Below, one piece after another: positions 61,161 to 64,000 of a stretch of 64,000 nt of DNA. Source of the stretch: Bacteroidales bacterium (GTDB lineage Bacteria; Bacteroidota; Bacteroidia; Bacteroidales; UBA932); the NCBI GenBank assembly GCA_017631875.1, contig JAGBSL010000021.1, positions 1 through 64,000 of the forward strand. Reading direction: 5' to 3'. Both the position numbers and the translations under genes were made by a program. Positions within the stretch are counted from its first letter, which is position 1, and the number at the start of each line of letters is the position of its first letter. Below the pieces are notes generated by a model, which had not been told where the DNA came from, searched no databases, and saw only the letters and a program-made list of their open reading frames with translations.

Positions 61161-64000
61161 TTAGAAGTTAACGTTAAGACGAACTGAGAAAGTACGAGGT
61201 CTTGGCCAGAATGTTCTGTCAACACCGTCAGTGCTGTTGATCTCAGGATCGATACCAGAGTAGTTTGTGATGACAAATACGTTCTGGCATGATGCTGCAA
61301 CGCGGATGTTACCCTGCCAGTTGCCGATCTCCTTGAATGTATAACCGAGGTTGATGTCGTCCATTCTGAAGAATGAAGCGTTCTCAAGATAGAAGTCTGA
61401 GAAGAACTGGTAGTCACCGCTGATCTGGGTAAAGCCTGTTCTCTTGACTGCTGTCGCGAAGTTAGGAAGGTTACCTGCGTTTACATCAAAGTAAGATGTA
61501 GAGTGGTTAGACGCAAAGTCGTTGAACACCTTATAGCCGAGTGAACCGTGTCCGTTGAAACCGAAGTCCCAGTTCTTGTATGAGAGCTTCACGTTAAGAC
61601 CGTAGTAGAAGTCCGGAGCAGGGTCACCTGCGCAGTAACGGTCATCGTTGTTGATCACGCCGTCCTCGTTAAGGTCAACGAATGCGTTCTGGATAGGCAT
61701 TCCGTTCTCATCGTAGAGCTGCTTGAATACCCAGTATGAATATGGAGCATAACCTACCTGGTGACGACCTACGTATGAACCTGTACCGTGTGAGATACCT
61801 GAAGTCTGGATATAGTAGTTCTCGTCGTCAGTTGCGTTGAGCTTTGTGAACTTGGTGTCCTGGAATGTTCCGTTAACGCCGATAGAGAGATGCCAGTCAT
61901 TTGTCTGGACAGGGATTACGTTGAGTGCGAACTCGATACCCTTGTTCTGCATCGAACCTACGTTAGTGAGGACTGTGTTACCGAAGTTAGAACCCATTGG
62001 GGTAAGCACGCTGTTGAGGAGGTCATCAGTGTTGCGGAGGTAAGCGTCAACGTTACCTGTGATGCGGTCACCGAGGAATCCAAAGTCAACACCGACGTTG
62101 TAAGTAGTTGTAGTCTCCCACTTGATGTTAGGGTCGTAAGCGCCTGGAGTCCACATGAACTGGAAGCCGTTAGAACCCATGAAGTACTGCTGGTAAACAT
62201 CTGTAGAGAGGCCGTAGCGTGAAAGGTGTGCGTACTCGCCGATACCGTCCTGCTGACCTGTCATACCTGCTGAGAGACGAAGCTTCAACTGTGAAACCGG
62301 CTTCACATCCTTAAGGAAGCCCTCCTCCTTGACGTTCCATGCGAATGCTCCTGAAGGGAAGAGACCCCAACGTGTTGCAGGAGAGAAGCGTGAAGAACCG
62401 TCATTACGGAGAGATGCTGTGAAGAGGTACTTCGAAGCGATAGAGTAGTTGATACGTCCGTAGAATGACACGAGATAGCTCTCCCACTGCCACTTCGGAT
62501 AACGTCCAAGAGCTGTCTCGCCCTCGTTGAGCTTAACCTCATCAGTTACGTTGAAGTATGATACATTGCGGTTTGCACCGTAGAAGTGCTGCCATGAGTA
62601 ACCTGCCATCACGTCGAGGTTGTGGATGCCCCAAGTCTCGTTGTAGTTGGCATAAGCCTCGAGAGCCGAGCTGCGGCGGAGCTGCCACTCCTTAGAGTAC
62701 TGACCGATACCGCGGTTCTCAGTATCAGACCAAGCCTGGTATGAACCTACTACAGAACCGTTCTTGTTGTTGTAGTCAGAGATATCTGTAGAAGCTGTCA
62801 CGTTGAACTTGAGTGACTCGAAACCGTGAACCTTGTACTCGATACCTGCGCTACCGATGAAACGGCGTGAAGTACCGTAGCTGATGCGGTCATAAAGCTG
62901 TGACATAGGACCTACACCGAGGAGGGTGTTAGGAGCGAAGTTTTCGCCACGACCTGTACCATAGTTGAAGTAACCGTTGGTAGTTGTATAGTCGATAGTA
63001 CCGTCCTCATTACGGAAATATGGATCCTGAGTTGGGTTGAAGAAGGCTGCGTTTCCTACTACACCGCTGTCAGCGTAATTCGAGTAAGTGTATACACCCT
63101 TTGCATTGAGGTTGAGGGTGAGGTGCTTGTCAAGGAAGTTTGGAGAAAGGCTGAAGTCGAGAGTTCCCTTGTCATAAGTAGAACCTACGAGGGTACCCAT
63201 CTGGTCTGTGTAGCCGATAGACGCACGGTATGGCATGCGGTCCTTCACATTACCTGCAACGCTTACGTTGTGGTCGTGAGTGATGGCTGTGCGGAAGATG
63301 ATGTCCTGGTAGTTAACATCTGTCTTCTCGCTCAGACGTGCTGCGATAGACTTACCTGCCGGAGTTGTTGTGTCACCCATGAGCTGACCGTTCTCCCAGT
63401 AGATGCCGTAAGTATCCTTGATGAAGCCACGGAACTCGGTCGGAGTCATAACCTGGAGCTGGCGTGAGTTTGTCTGGACGCTCATGCTGCCGCTGTATGA
63501 GATCTGAGGACGAGCTGTCTTACCCTTCTTTGTTGTGATGAGGATGACACCGTTAGACGCACGTGAACCGTAGATAGCTGCTGAAGAAGCATCCTTGAGG
63601 ACAGTGAATGACTCGATGTCGTTAGGGTTGATCATATCGAGAGGGTTAGACATACCGAAACCACCCTCACGAGCGATTGGAACGCCGTCGATTACGATGA
63701 GTGGGTCGTTAGACGCATTGAGGGAAGCGGCACCACGGATACGGATTGTAGATCCTGAACCTGGACCACCGTCACCAGGGGTGATGAGAAGGCCCGGAAC
63801 CTTACCCTTGAGCATGTCCTGAGTCGATACCATTGCACCGCGGTTGAGCTCCTCGCTCTTGATTGCAGTTACCGAACCGGTCATGTCTTCCTTCTTAACG
63901 GAACCGTAACCGATAACCACAACCTCATCAAGGAACTGTGTATCCTCTGCGAGGGTAACAGTCTGAGGAAGCTGCGAAGCCACGAATGTCTGTGTAGCGT
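61161..64000 (-). CDS. SusC-family TonB-dependent transporter, first copy, 5' end outside window
   Basis: The frame is open to the right edge; the visible part (about 945 residues) begins within the carboxypeptidase-like domain (ATQTFVASQLPQTVTLAED), so the start codon and signal peptide lie beyond 64000. The TonB-box-like DEVVVIGYGS, plug (IRGAASLNASNDPLIVIDGV, IYGSRASNGVILITTKK) and barrel ending FSVRLNVNF are complete. It is the paralogue of the SusC at 50396. Its stop overlaps or nearly touches the SusD start, as usual for tightly coupled pairs. In a locus with pullulanase, amylases and a SusE/F-like protein, the substrate is most likely malto-oligosaccharides. Confidence 0.96.
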   Translation of the reverse strand, partial: ATQTFVASQLPQTVTLAEDTQFLDEVVVIGYGSVKKEDMTGSVTAIKSEELNRGAMVSTQDMLKGKVPGLLITPGDGGPGSGSTIRIRGAASLNASNDPLIVIDGVPIAREGGFGMSNPLDMINPNDIESFTVLKDASSAAIYGSRASNGVILITTKKGKTARPQISYSGSMSVQTNSRQLQVMTPTEFRGFIKDTYGIYWENGQLMGDTTTPAGKSIAARLSEKTDVNYQDIIFRTAITHDHNVSVAGNVKDRMPYRASIGYTDQMGTLVGSTYDKGTLDFSLSPNFLDKHLTLNLNAKGVYTYSNYADSGVVGNAAFFNPTQDPYFRNEDGTIDYTTTNGYFNYGTGRGENFAPNTLLGVGPMSQLYDRISYGTSRRFIGSAGIEYKVHGFESLKFNVTASTDISDYNNKNGSVVGSYQAWSDTENRGIGQYSKEWQLRRSSALEAYANYNETWGIHNLDVMAGYSWQHFYGANRNVSYFNVTDEVKLNEGETALGRYPKWQWESYLVSFYGRINYSIASKYLFTASLRNDGSSRFSPATRWGLFPSGAFAWNVKEEGFLKDVKPVSQLKLRLSAGMTGQQDGIGEYAHLSRYGLSTDVYQQYFMGSNGFQFMWTPGAYDPNIKWETTTTYNVGVDFGFLGDRITGNVDAYLRNTDDLLNSVLTPMGSNFGNTVLTNVGSMQNKGIEFALNVIPVQTNDWHLSIGVNGTFQDTKFTKLNATDDENYYIQTSGISHGTGSYVGRHQVGYAPYSYWVFKQLYDENGMPIQNAFVDLNEDGVINNDDRYCAGDPAPDFYYGLNVKLSYKNWDFGFNGHGSLGYKVFNDFASNHSTSYFDVNAGNLPNFATAVKRTGFTQISGDYQFFSDFYLENASFFRMDDINLGYTFKEIGNWQGNIRVAASCQNVFVITNYSGIDPEINSTDGVDRTFWPRPRTFSVRLNVNF

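Overview
The window is chromosomal DNA from a member of the Bacteroidales (Bacteroidota). The evidence is five SusC/SusD pairs, many lipoproteins with short N-terminal lipoboxes, TAnnTTTG-type -7 promoter elements, a type IX secretion (T9SS) C-terminal sorting domain and a PorV/PorQ-like barrel. I cannot name the genus from the sequence. Almost every gene lies on the minus strand; only a YhhN-like membrane protein and a metallo-beta-lactamase-fold hydrolase lie on the plus strand. I saw no tRNA, rRNA, CRISPR array, insertion sequence or prophage.

Bases 1-22067 hold three SusC/SusD systems, each read right to left. The rightmost (22067 to 13033) runs SusC, SusD, Calx-beta-type lipoprotein, subtilisin-like (S8) protease with a T9SS sorting domain, then a PorV/PorQ-like barrel only 4 nt further on, and ends in a strong hairpin terminator. 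The middle one (12910 to 8415) is a bare SusC/SusD pair. The leftmost (8305 to 1) is SusC, SusD, large surface lipoprotein and a second S8 protease cut by the window edge. Two SusCD-lipoprotein-protease units suggest uptake of peptides from surface proteolysis.

Bases 22068-37706 are mostly housekeeping: YhhN protein, a sugar MFS transporter plus ROK kinase operon next to an AraC regulator, a deoxynucleoside kinase plus acyl-CoA ligase operon, an MBL hydrolase, uvrA plus a uridine-kinase-like protein, and an aminotransferase followed by a CoA-transferase. Between 37746 and 38704 there is no protein gene. It holds a promoter and terminator that bracket a candidate small RNA of about 120 nt, a purine-rich repeat tract and two further hairpins.

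Bases 38755-64000 form one large starch (Sus-like) locus on the minus strand. The upstream operon is SusC (cut by the right edge), SusD, a SusE/F-like lipoprotein with seven starch-binding-type modules, and a GH13 amylase whose barrel is interrupted by another such module; it ends in a terminator at 53536-53578. A second, paralogous SusC/SusD pair follows, separated by 476 bp of tandem hairpin repeats. Then come pullulanase, two GH13 enzymes, a GH97 (SusB-type) glucosidase, a 56-residue peptide gene missed by length cut-offs, and a fimbrillin-like lipoprotein fused to two starch-binding modules. Together they would bind starch at the surface, cut it there, import oligosaccharides through SusC/SusD and reduce them to glucose in the periplasm.

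Short palindromic repeats with the tail TCGNAATGAC are scattered between genes inside operons, and one lies in frame inside uvrA.
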